Source of the DNA: Xiphias gladius
Lineage: Eukaryota > Chordata > Actinopteri > Istiophoriformes > Xiphiidae
NCBI RefSeq assembly: GCF_016859285.1
Contig: NC_053419.1
Location: forward strand, 12,242,501 to 12,306,500
DNA: 64,000 nucleotides
Direction: 5' to 3'
Below the pieces are notes generated by a model. It worked only from the letters and a program-made list of their open reading frames with translations. It searched no databases and was not told the origin of the DNA. Positions 1 through 12,669 of this stretch are shown piece after piece. The position numbers and the translations under genes were made by a program. Every line of letters begins with the position of its first letter. Position 1 is the first letter of the stretch.

Positions 1-3000
1 AGAAACTTCTGATGTATTGTGTGCGTCTTGCAGCGTTTCTGAATTTGCAGTGCACCTCTGAATGCTGCATATGTGTTGACAAATTTGTGAATGTGTCTCT
101 CAATTTGCTTGTGTATTATGTACTTGCAGTTTTTTTTTTCTACATGCAACGTATATATTGGCAGAACAATGAAGACGGATTCTTAATTTGTGTTTTCTTA
201 AGTTACAGTGCAGTGAATTGTGCATGCAGGCAACAACAGATGTGGACATGCATCAATAAGGTTTATTATATGGGAAATTCTGTTCTGGTTTCTATCAAAG
301 GAGTTTTACAGACATTACGTTTACAGAGGAGATGGGGCACCTTGCCTGAGACGCTGACCACGTCTGCTAAAAATTTTTTGTAATGAAATAAGACTCAACC
401 TTAAGGGGAAAGAGTTGAGGGCTATTTCACACACCAAATGCTATATTTTTAGCGTGTGTAGCTATTGTTTAGATTACTAACTGAATTTATTATTAGACAA
501 TATTTACTGGAACCTGCGTGGCTTACCACCTCTGTTAAACAATTTCCAGGGGGAAACCCTCTGGTCTTGAGCAAAACATCCTCTTCGGTACTGTGGATTT
601 GGGGCACGAGTGAAAGTGGAAAGGAGAAGTCAGAGAATGTGCATCTGTCTGTCACTATGATTAGTGTGCAGGGAAACATGACACAGTATGACATAGCTGA
701 AGCTATAAAGGACACATCTCATATGGTGTGGTGGATGGGAGTCCTGGTTTTCACAGAGATATGCTGGATTTGCCTCTCAGTGTGATGGTATGTCTCATGA
801 TTTTCATACAGACAGTCATGTGTTGTTCAATCAGCATGAAGAGCACCGAGGCAATTAATCAATCAAATTAGGTACACTTATAGGATGGTGGAAGAACTGA
901 AGGAAAAAGAAGAACAGACAAAAGGCATAAGTGAAGAAATTGGAAAGGAATATGTATATACACGTGAATGTATCCTGTGCCTCTGTTGCTCAAGTTTTAC
1001 CAAAATCAAAGAAAATGTTAACGCAACTTCAAAAGTGGTTTGTTTACATTATTCAACACATTTAATTGAAACAGATGCAAAGCTTACTTAACAGTACTCA
1101 GTACTCTCCTTATCTCGTTATGCGGATATGGGGAAGGGTGGAACTTACTGCTGTAATTGAGCGCCTTTGTGATCTGGAAACAGCATAACAGGAGCAGTCA
1201 GATCTTGTAGATGGTGAAGCAACACTTATGACTTATTATGACTTCAGTCAGGCTACTACAATTAAATTTAAGCCTAACCTGTATACTGTGCACCTGAATA
1301 ACTTAATCAGATTTCAAAAAGGAAAAAAGTATGACAAACTACTTGGATCTGAATCTTCTCATTTCTAGTATATAACCCTGAAAGTAAACTCTACATTGCA
1401 TGTATATGTGGAGCCCTGTGATTTACAAGGCACTTTTCAAGTTTATTTTTGTTCAGTGCATGCTGGGATTGGCTCCAGCTCCCCTGAAGCTGCTCTAATC
1501 AAACCAGAGTCAGCATCTTTTCTGGAAAATTAATCCTGCATCCATGCCAGTTCCACATTGAAAATCCAAATTCATTTATAAATTTTTTCAATGTCTGTGG
1601 CAAGTATTGGATAGGATTTGCTAAGTTCTTCCACACACCAGCATGCAGCAGGACATATATTGGATGTGCAATCACAATATATTGCCTATCTCGGTTCCTG
1701 GCTTCCATTCAAGCAGCAAATATTATACTCCTGCTATGAGATGATTTTTGGAGTTGTTCAATTGGAGGAGCATGTCACAAATGACACAGACTGATATGAA
1801 AAAGGCAAAATACTGGCACAATTGCACTCAGTCTAGCTACAGACATACGTTGGGAACATGTGACACAGAGAGATGATACAGGCATTTAAATGCACCATGC
1901 AATGAAACTACTAATAATCTTTAAAATGTACCCACCTATGATTTACAGAACAACCCAGACAAGACGGGACAGAGTTGCCATGAAAGGTGGTCAACCACAC
2001 AAACCTGTCTGACATAACAGGGCAGTAAGAGATGTAACCTGGCAATTAGAAAAGTAAGAGTGTGGTTTTAAAGTGAAGGGGACCACAAAAAAGGTATGGG
2101 CTGGTGCAGCATTTTAAACTAAGGTCCAGCAATTAGGTTAATGTATATTTTCTTGTTTCAGAGCTCTGCACTGTCGTGAAATCACTACCAGTAAATCTGG
2201 ACTACTAGTTTTCTGTACTAATATTCGCGTCAGTAAAGATTTCTTCATGCTGTTGTTGTTTGTCAGTTACTTTGTATCAAGAAACTACAGAGCATTTTGG
2301 GAAAAGAAAAGGGTAGGAAGGCTCGCTACTCTGTTTCTCTACAACTGCCTTGTTGGCAAAAGTTTCACTCTAAAAATACACAACTCTGCAAAAGCTTTTA
2401 CCTCATCTGAACCTCCACTATGTCTACAGAATAGAGTCAACACTCTCTTTCTCTATCAGGCAGAAATATGTACTGTTACTGTTTATTACAATATAATTTA
2501 TTATTACACAAAGGGGTCCGTATGACAGAGAAACCAGTCTTACAGTATCTGCACATTTAATTCTCAGAAGTGCACATTTTCCAGAGTCCATGATTAATTT
2601 CACTCGCCTCATACTGAACAGGACTTCTTTTTAAAATGAAGCATCACACTGGTCACACTCGACTGCAGCAAGAATCAAAATCAGAAAAATATCAAATTTA
2701 ATTAAAGAACTGGCAATAATTAAATAACTGTTTGGGATAGCATCCATATTGTAATTAGCATTTGGGCAGGTGAATCGTTTGGTTTTTAAACACTACATTA
2801 ACATAAAAAAACATCTCTATCCAAAAACTGACAAGTATACAATAGACATTTGCAATGAATTCTCCTATTATTGTTTCATTAACAAGACCTGCATCTGAGA
2901 GAAAAACTGGAACCAATACAAATGCCCCCTACCAGAACTAATAGAAAAAATTAAAGGGGAAACACTGATGTACTGTATGGCATGATCCTGCTTAATGGAC

Positions 3001-3300
3001 TCTGTGGTTTTAATAGGCTGAACAAAAAATGACGGGCCGTCACCACAGAGCAGCATGACACCGATAGCATTAGAGTACATTGTAAGGGACAGGTTTAAGT
3101 GGAGCGGAATGCACTGCTCCAGTTTCGGCCACACACACAACTAGTGTCATCACTGGGAGACTGATGAAATAATCATGTGCTGGAGAGATGGTGCAACAAA
3201 GGCCTTTGGTTTAAACAAAAAGTGACAGAAGTGTGTTTAAGAGTTTTTCCACACCAAAAAAGACCATAAAACAGGAAAATGTTGCATGTTCTGTGTGTCT
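1..3300. other. Gene-free stretch
   Basis: AT-rich sequence with many stops on both strands. The open frames seen are short, lack splice context and match nothing I know. If the 18.4 kb block is a first exon, this could be intron of a minus-strand gene. Confidence 0.5.
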
Positions 3301-3310
3301 GTATGTGTGT

Positions 3311-3312
3311 GT

Positions 3313-3373
<61 letters not shown>

Positions 3374-3374
3374 C
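3311..3374 (+). repeat. (GA)n microsatellite
   Basis: About 32 GA units with two AA interruptions. Apparent open frames across it on both strands are artefacts. Confidence 0.95.
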
Positions 3375-3777
3375 CAACATTATCATACATATCAGCATAT
3401 CGATAAGTAATAAAAATCTTCATATCCTTAAAGTAAACAATAACTTATGGTGGATACTTGTATGGATAAGAGCATTTTTAAATCAGGTACACATTCTGGA
3501 GAAATAACTTTTTTTTTTGTTTTATGGAATATTATTTAACAAATGGTTCTGTTATGGTTTGAAAACATTCCTGATTCCATGCAATGTAAAACAGTTGCAT
3601 ATATGGTGCCTATGCTGGATGGGAGTACCGGTGCAGAGACAACAAACTGATAGGGTTGGATTTCAAGAACCAGTTCAATGCTGAAAAAAAGTTACATTCT
3701 TGAGATGCCTTTGATTCATTTTTCAATCAATTGTATCAGGCCTTGCTGCTGTCATCAGAACTACCCCTAAACTCCTC

Positions 3778-4128
3778 ATTAGAGTTGAAAGGATTAGTCG
3801 ACAGATAATTAATCAATACCTATTTTGATAATCTATTCAATCATTTAAGTAATTTTTGTAGCCAAAAACATGACCTACTTCCAGCTCGAGAGTTATGACA
3901 ATTATTTGCTGCTTTCCTTTTTTTTATGTGATAGTAAATTGAATATCTTTGGGTTTTAGAGTGTGAGGTGGGCAAAACCAGGTAATTTGAAGATGTCACT
4001 TGAGGCTTTAGGAAAGTTTGATTGTTTTTTGTTGTTGTTTTTTTTAAACAATTTTAATCAGCCAAATAATTAATCAAAGAGGTATTGGAAGATCAATTGT
4101 TAATGAAAATAATCATCAGTTGCAGCCA
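3778..4128 (-). mobile_element. Non-autonomous DNA transposon remnant, family A copy 1
   Basis: Carries GGATTAGTCGACAGATAATTAATCAAT at the left and GTTAATGAAAATAATCATCAGTTGCAGCC-type text at the right. The ends match the fish repeat that reads GGCTGCAACTAA...ATTAATC in the other direction. Two more copies are at 9828-10147 and 31002-31232. Confidence 0.55.
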
Positions 4129-5867
4129 TGCTCTGTAGTCTGGACACAGAAAGCATGTCAAATACTGTACAAACACCACACATTCAAAAAGTTAAACCAG
4201 CACATGAACTCTATATGACTTTGGACAACACATTCTTGTACTGAATATTGTAGGCTTCGCCCACATTGGTTTGCGCCAACTATAAGTCATAAGGTCACTA
4301 ATCCTGAGATTATAAACCAATAAAAACCACTGTCCGTCCTTGTGTTACGTCAGGAAGTGGAATGGATCTCACTTCCCCTCTTCCTTTCAGTTCTGTTTCC
4401 TCGACTGTCCCCATTCTCTCCGGCTCTATCTGTCCGCCTGCCTCTCCTTCAGGTTCTCCCTCTCTTTCTGTTTCTTGTGCTGCGATAACTGTGTTTACAG
4501 TGGGATCTTGGTGTGGACGGTAGCGTTTATACCCTCTCTCTCTTTAGCCTGACACTCATTAAGACACACAAAGAGTTTGCTGGTAACACTAAGTGTTTCC
4601 TGTTTGTTCAGGCCCGAGGCTAGCTAAAAGAAGAGAGCAGTGAGACATGCTGAGAGACAAAGAAATATTGGAGTGGTATAAATAAGAAGTTTTACTAATC
4701 ATAGCTTGTACATTGCTTTAAAGAGACTCATTCTTCCTTACCTCCCTCTCCTCTCCTCATATGTCTCACACGTGTTAATTTCTCCCTATTTGTGAAGTCT
4801 TGAAAACTAATTATGGAATCACAACTTCAAACATGCACTCATTACTACAGTTTAAGACTAAACTGCAAAGAAAGCAGATGTTCATCAAGTGTGTGTGACT
4901 GTTAATCTAATGGTTTTGCATAAGCATTTCTGCTCAGTGTATTTTTCTGTTTCTCTGAACTTTCTCAGTTCTCTAAAGTAAAAACAAACTAAGATCAGGA
5001 AACAGTAATTCCTACATTACATTTTGTATGTTTGTAGAGTTCAGCCGCTAAGAGCAGATAGAGTTTTAAGAGGAAAACATTTACTTTAGAAAACCTTCAG
5101 TATTCTCCTCCAAAAAAGACCAAACAACATTTTTGTTGATCTACAGATAAAAAGGTATTTGTTCTTCTTTAATTTTCTGGGTAATCCTGATTGCCTTCAC
5201 TATGTTTTAAATCACTACCAAAAAAGATGAGAGAGGGAGACTCTACTGTACAGTATATTTCAATCACAATTCTTGAGTTCCACATATAAAGTAGTAAAAG
5301 CTTATAAGACTAAATTTAAAACTAAGTAAAGCTTGACCTGTAAAGAAAAGAGACCAGAAGGCCTTCATGGCTCTATTGTTTGTCAGACTTCCCATGAAGT
5401 CTAAAGATTAGAAAACTAATAATGCATATCCATGGAAAATTTCATGGAAATCTAAGAATTACTTTTCCAGATGACATTTATGGATGAAATTGTTGTTTAA
5501 GGGAAATTCGACCTGAGTGTGGCAGCAAAATCACTTGTAATCATAATCAGGGAATAAAAAATACCCCTAATAAATTTCATGTTGATCTTACCAGTAACTG
5601 CCAGGAAATCTTGCTCTGGAATGAAGCATTGGACAGACATACCAACCAACTAGGCCCTGCTGTTAGCTGGGCAAGAAAAGCAAAAAAAAACAAAAAAAAA
5701 CTTTGCCATGAAAAGAGAACAAAAGGGAATAGATGGGAATAGACAGAGTAGACTGAGTGAGGAAGTATTATGTCTAAAGATAACACACAGAGAGACTGAC
5801 TAACTGAAAAGCTAAACCATGGAAAGGAAATAAACACACCAACTCAGGTTATGTCACGTAGAAAAGG

Positions 5868-5891
5868 AAAAAAAAAAAAAAAAAAAAAAAA
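5868..5891 (+). repeat. Poly(A) tract
   Basis: An uninterrupted run of A bases. No retrocopy was recognised upstream of it. Confidence 0.9.
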
Positions 5892-6799
5892 CAAGTGGCA
5901 CAAGATTATCAAAATGAAAATATAGAAAATCTCTTTTAAAGTCTCCCTCGCAGGTTCTCAGAGAGGCGAACTGACCGAACATAACACCATTCCCTGTTCC
6001 AATTCATACACTAAGCCAAACTTATCTTATGTGCAAATGAGAATTATGTTGTCTATGGGATTACATGCAGAGATGAGAGATAAAGCTAAATAAATGCATG
6101 AGGTGAGGTACGTTAGATGGGAGGTAAAAACAAACAAACAACACAGATTTAACTCCAGAGGGGAATAACCTCCATAAAGGTTAAGAGAATATTCTTTGTT
6201 TGAGAGAGTGGTTTAGAGACACAGGAGGGCAGTACAGACAGGAAGCTGAGGAGAGGATGGAAGGGTGAACAATATACAGGACAAAAAGGAAAAGAAACAG
6301 TGAAGGAATGACAGTTTGACACATCTACAATATCAATGCCCTTTGATCAGCAGTGGCTGTTAACTTCAAACCCCTTATCTGCAACAGAGCACATGCTCAG
6401 ATGTACTCAAACAATACATCCTTTCTCTTGGGCCACAGCTGAAACCGCTTATTGCCCTGTGTAGCACAAACACACGTCAACACGAGCACACTCATGCACA
6501 CACCAAAATAGTTTACTAGACTCTGAAACTAAAACCCAGAATAATAGAGTTAGGAGACAGAAAAGTTAAACAAAGACCAGATGGTTGTTCTCACAATGAA
6601 AGATGCTGCTATGTATTTCACAATACTCCCCAATTAGGAACACACGCTTAGATAATTTAAAAAATTTACATTTTTACAATTTTACTAAACACCACCATTT
6701 CCATTTAATGGGTTTTACTCTAAAAACTTGTGAACACTGGTACAGTCGATTTGTTATCCATATATGTACGTCAGACAACGATGTAATTAAAAGAGTACT

Positions 6800-7110
6800 T
6801 CCCTGATTTATCACTGCACTCCTATAACACTGTCGGACTCACAACGGAAAATTTTGGGGAAAACCTTTTCGAAATCAGTGCAGCGGAACCAGAGGTATCA
6901 TCTTTTTTTTATTCCAAGTGCTCTTCGTCCTTATCAAAACCAGATGCCTACACTACTCACTATGCGACTCAACTGCCAACAGTTTGGCCTGCAATTCAGG
7001 TGTATTACACTGGCAGTGGCTAACTTAGCTTCAAGCCTCTAGCCTCAAGCAGATAAGGGGAGCGAGCTACGGAAGTCTTATTAGCTCACTTTCTAATTCC
7101 ACAGATTTTT
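6800..7110 (+). repeat. Dispersed repeat family B, copy 1
   Basis: Shares with 33490-33945 the order: CACTGCACTCCTATAACACTGTCGGACTCAC-type text, AAATCAGTGCAGCGGAACCAGAGGTA, TTTATTCCAAGTGCTCTTC. Internal text CTTCAAGCCTCTAGCCTCAAGC also fits a common fish repeat. Matches were judged by eye. Confidence 0.5.
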
Positions 7111-9827
7111 TTCCTTTTCAAAGTAGTCTTCAGACATAAGACATCACTTGCAGCAATTTATAAGACATTGCGTCACTCCCTCTGGGGCCACAAAAGGCTT
7201 CATACACAGTTTTTCTCACATGTGCAGTAGCACTCCCCATGACCTGTAAACAGACTTTGATGTGTAAAATTGGCGGAGTTACCCTTTACAGATGCTAATG
7301 AGAACCAAGATGAATGGTACCCCTATTAACAGCAAATGTCTGCCAAGGGAGCTTCTTTGCACCAATTTTGCCAACATCCGAGACTGCCAAGGAGAATATC
7401 TGTGCCCTAGATGCACTGATGAGAAATCATTTTCAAAACGAACCAAGTTGCACTTACCATGTAAATTTATCATTTATCAGACACAAATATGTTGATGTTG
7501 CAGCACTGTGAATAGTGCCTTAAAGACCTTATTTCAGTCATTTTAAGTTTTCCTCTGTTTGTGTTTATTAATACTGAGTCATTCAGTATTTCCTTGGATT
7601 TTTCTTGGAGTGATGCTGTGAATACAAGCATCAACGAATTTTGTGAAAGTTATAATGTGATTTCAGAAATTGTGTTTTCAGATATACTGCTGGAGCTCTC
7701 GAAATAAAACCTATTACATTGTTCTTGTCATTGAAAAGTAATTATTGTCCATTTTAAAGATGTCCAGCATGGGACATTTATTGATGTAAGAAGACCTCCA
7801 GTAGAAAACAGCCCTCATGCAACACTTCCTCCTGACACAAATAGCCTTTCCTGCCCTATAAATAAACACTGTTGGACTTGGAAAGGAACCAGCCTCATTA
7901 CGTTGAAGGGCTGCTCATAAAGTCGGTGGAGTAGGGCAAAAATATACTGTAATGCTCACTTTAGATGGGATAGAGCAGGCAGTGCACGCAGACATCACTC
8001 AGTGAGCAAAGAGTCAAAGTAGAGTAAAACCTAAGTTACAAAGCCTCATTGACCATTGTGTTGAGCTCCAAGGACAAAATTTTGTGCAACAAACCTGAAA
8101 AAGGAAACAGTGTTTGTCTGGCTACTTAACTTTAATATTGTATCCATAAAACTGTGTCATTTACATCACCTAAATCATTAGACGGAACCAAAATCACATC
8201 TCACAAACATTTGCGAGTGAAAACAGTTCTCGGAAGTAACCAGCAAATCAAGCAGGGCAATGCCAAAAGTCTCTAATGAAGGAAAGTTCTCATAGTATAT
8301 TCAGGTGAACTGTGTCTAACCCTTCCTCCATCCATCTGCTAGCATGAATATTGTTCCAGTTGTTCGGAGCAGGCCAAACTAAACAACCCGTCTGAACATA
8401 ACTGGGGGCGGGGAGCCTGATTGCCCTTCTTACTCAAATAGCATTTCTCTCTGGCTTGCTTTCTTCCCCATCGTTCCCAATCTCCCCTCCTTTATCTTAG
8501 TCTTTTAATCATCTCTTCCTTTATCCAGTTCTTGTTCCTCATTACTTCTTCATCTGGGTCTCTCTTCTCTCATTATTCTTTACAACTCCACCCACTTTTC
8601 CTTCCTTTCAGCTGAATTCCCCTCATCCACCTCATCTGCGTCTCTCTATCTTTCTTGTGCTGCCATCATTATCAGTGATTAGTTGCATCTTACACCATTA
8701 CTTCATCTACATGCAGTTCTGAAGCATGTTAACAGACGTGTCAGTTTAGTGAGTCATGCCACACTGGAACTTTAAATTCACACTGATAAATATACCTCCA
8801 CAAAGAAAATTCTCATAAACACAAATACATAATGACACACACAAAGCAGCAGACAAACACCTTCCATCATCCCTAGTGTCCTTACACCCACAGCAGACAA
8901 CAAAAAAGACCTTGCACAAACACACAGCCTCACATAACTGAGCATGCAAACACATGCACAGACACAGATCACACCAGCCTCCCTTTATCTTGCTCAGTGC
9001 TTCGTGTATTTGCTGACGAGCAGGCTTCCTGGCTATATGTTTGTAGTTCGTGTACACAGGCGATAAGGAATAAAGAGATCCCATGGACAGTTCCTGCTTT
9101 AATTGGATCCATGTTTAAACAGACCCTAAGCTATCTTCCTTTGCCCTGACTTGGATTAATTTAAACTATTTCAAGTCTGTATTTTTAACATTCTTGGAGT
9201 AGGCCATGTGGTCAAAATCAAGGGTGAAACTTTAGGATTACAAGCACAGTGATGCAATCAACATCTAACCAACTGTGGCGACTAATTGAGCAGCATAGGT
9301 GGACTGGACATCTGCATACTACATAAGCTACTGTAAGCAAGTAGACTATCACAAACACAGAGAAAAGACTCTTCATCATAAGACTATCTAGCCAGATCCA
9401 CGAAGGAGACATAAAATAACACTTAGATAGATGACAACTGATACACCTTATGTCAAAATTGACATACTGAATTTATGACAAGGACTGCTACAATACCTTA
9501 GAAAGTACCACATGAAGCAGATGAGAAACTTAGGAATCAAAAAGCATCAACCAGGGATCATGTCTTGTCCTACACTTCTGAGATGACTACAGGTTACTGC
9601 TAAACACTGAATGCACCTTACGAGACTGTATCAATCTATCTAACACTTAAAAATGTAATTTTTCAATTAAAAGAAATCAGTAATAGATAGCTAGAAAAAT
9701 CCTTTTAATAGTTCGTCAGAACTATTTAAAATTAAAATGTTGCATGTATTTTTTGAGTATTTTCTATCTTGTACATTTTTAAATTGAAAACGGAATTTTG
9801 AAAAGTGGACTAGTTTTTATTTCTGTT

Positions 9828-10147
9828 TAAGGCTGCAACTAACTATTATTTCATTGTTGATAAACACACAAATTATTTTCTCAATTAAATGCTTGGCCTA
9901 TATTTCTTAAAGCCCAAGGTAACATCTTCAAACTTGTTTTGTCAGACCAACAGCCCAAAAGCCAAGCTTATTCAGTTTAAAATGTTTTACATCTAAGAAA
10001 CAGAGCAAGTCTTTACATCGTAGAAGCTGGGGCAAAACAATGAAATTTTTGCTTGAAAAATCACAATATATCGATTATCCAAATAGCTGCAGATTAGTAT
10101 TCTGTAGATCAACTAATCAATTAATCAACTAGTTTTTTAGCTCTATT
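9828..10147 (+). mobile_element. Non-autonomous DNA transposon remnant, family A copy 2
   Basis: Begins GGCTGCAACTAACTATTATTTC, passes AAAGCCCAAGGTAACATCTTC and ATCGATTATCCAAATAG, and ends CAACTAATCAATTAATCAACTAG then TTTTAGCTCTA. This is the opposite orientation to copy 1. Confidence 0.6.
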
Positions 10148-11119
10148 TCTGTTCATGCCACTGGGTGAGTAAGTCAGGTGAAAACCTAAGACACGGCTTG
10201 ACTTGCGTGTGATTGGTGGGCCGCTCATCCTCCTGACAATCATGATTGAATCAAACTGATAAGTGTTGCGAATCACCATCACCTTTATCTTTTCTTCTCT
10301 GCATTACTTAAATATGTGTTTTTAACATCAGTGTTGACACAGAACTGCATTTTCTCTCAGCTGGATCTGGATACAATCTGAATTTACTGTATGTAGTAAC
10401 TGTGAACAGAGTCATAGTTATCCCTTGGAATCCTGAACTATTTCCTGCTGACAAGGAACAACACATAGACAGACACACACCCTTCCTCCACCTCCTCTCT
10501 ACCAGATTAATGTTGGGCTGTCCCTGAGGTTTTACTGTCACTCCCAGTACTAATACCCTTTCACTACACCAAGCCAGAATAAACCATTCCATGCCAAACC
10601 AAGTCAGTTTGGGCCAAATCAAACAGGCCCTAGTGGAGATACTTCAGGCTGTGCTTCAGTTAAAAAGAAACCTATAATTGAAGGACTACTACATTATTAG
10701 GTTACTATATAGAGATTTTTATATTGTGGCTGCACTATGTGTCAACTTTTATGGAAAAAGTAGGGTGTAACATTTTTCTCTAATGGCTATATATTCCTTG
10801 ATGCACTAAGAGGCCAAGGGAATGTTATACAAGGCATTTTTTAGAAATGTTTTCAGATGATCAGCATGTGATTTTCTTTGCAGTGCTGCTCCAGCAGACC
10901 CATTTCATAACTCCTGGTAAGGAGTACTCCACTCCTCCAATAGTTACAGAGCTAAATTCAGATTCTTTACGTGTAAAAAATATAGTAAGCAGTAGACATG
11001 CAATTTAGTCTCCTGTGTCATGTAGCTTGGATGAACTGAAGCCATGAAACAGCTGTGAAGAGAGAGAGGAGACAGCATAATCCATACATCAATTAGACAC
11101 AGAGTGGATGATAAGGGGA

Positions 11120-11120
<1 letters not shown>

Positions 11121-11170
<50 letters not shown>
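11121..11170 (+). repeat. (TG)n microsatellite
   Basis: About 22 TG units with TC interruptions at the ends. Confidence 0.95.
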
Positions 11171-12517
11171 TGTGTGTTGTGTGTGTCTGCACAAATGCTG
11201 TATACTGGTCTATGCACATGGATGTGAAAGTATGTGTGTGTGCGTGCGTACGTACGTGCATGCGTGAAAGCCTTGAGTAATCCCGCTTAGTTTAGCAGCT
11301 GGGGGAGCAGGTTTAAGTAGTGTGACAGTATGAAGGGCTGGGTGATGGTTTAATACTAGAACCACTGTCAGTAACACAGATAATAAAAAGAAAGACTTGG
11401 TATGTCTAAGTGCGTGTGTGCACAACAGCACAGCCACAAAGTAATGTGCTTGGGGGATGGTAGTAAAGGGCTGAGAGTAAGATAATAGTCTAAGCAAATT
11501 AACTAATTTAGAGCAGCTCTGGTCAAACAGCAGGGCCTGAGTTGTTAATGTGGTCTCAAAGGGTCGACACACACTGCAAGATTTAATTAAGATTGCTCTA
11601 ATTACACCAATGTTGTTCTGAGATTAAGATTGTTTCAAGAAACCAAGAAGAAAAAACAGTAATGTTTTTCTACATTATAGGATGGTGTTTCCATTCTTTT
11701 ACTGTATGTAAAGTATTACAGTATACTATTTAGGGTTGGTTAGCAAATGTGTTCATAGCACCAAGTCTTGAGAATGATCCAGATAATTAGTCAAATTCGT
11801 AGACACAGTCAAAATTGTGTCAACTTTATCCTGTATCTTAAGGCAAAGTTCTTGTACAGATGCTCGTGTATTCACACTATTTCACATTTGACATCTTCAG
11901 CATCTTTTGTTGAATGAAAACAAGAGTTTGTAGAAAAACATCTTTATATATTTCTTAAACTAAGGTACCAAGAGAAGTATAATTTTGGTATCAGTACCAA
12001 AACTCCAATATGGTATTTCCAGTACTATCACACATTTTCAAACAATTTCCAGCAATAGTAATACTGAACTAAGCTGAATCTTTGTGTTATTCCAACTAAA
12101 TCTAATGAAAATATTCACATTAATACAGATTGCTATGTTGGACCCACATATGTGAATACAAATAAATCTTCTACAATTAAACAGACTTAAATTAATTAAA
12201 AGTATATTAGTATAATTACAGGGGCAGAACTGGTTATTGATCAATTGATAGACATGATACAGTATAATTTACAATCTGTGTCAAAAAAAAGTGAAATTTA
12301 TTGAATTGAATTTGAATTAAATCAATGAGGTCCAGTTTGAACACAACAAGAGAACCATTCTTAATGATTATATCAGTCCAGGTCACAGCAAAACCATTTC
12401 TGACAGCTGACTGTTCAGACATGGCTGAAGCAAAATGCCTGTAAGTCTCTCTGTGGCTGTTTGCCAAACCCATTCCCAGAAACCAGATTACACCGTCTGC
12501 TTGTCTTAAACACTGCT

Positions 12518-12669
<152 letters not shown>

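Noticed and set aside
12-383. 123-residue open frame at the left edge
   Set aside because: No family resemblance, no splice context, AT-rich sequence; looks like chance.
3211-3507. Poly-(Ser-Leu) and Arg/Glu-rich open frames
   Set aside because: Translations of the (GA)n microsatellite.
7279-7511. Overlapping open frames on both strands with a CxxC motif
   Set aside because: Three frames are open at once with no splice sites or known family; CxxC alone is not evidence of a zinc finger.
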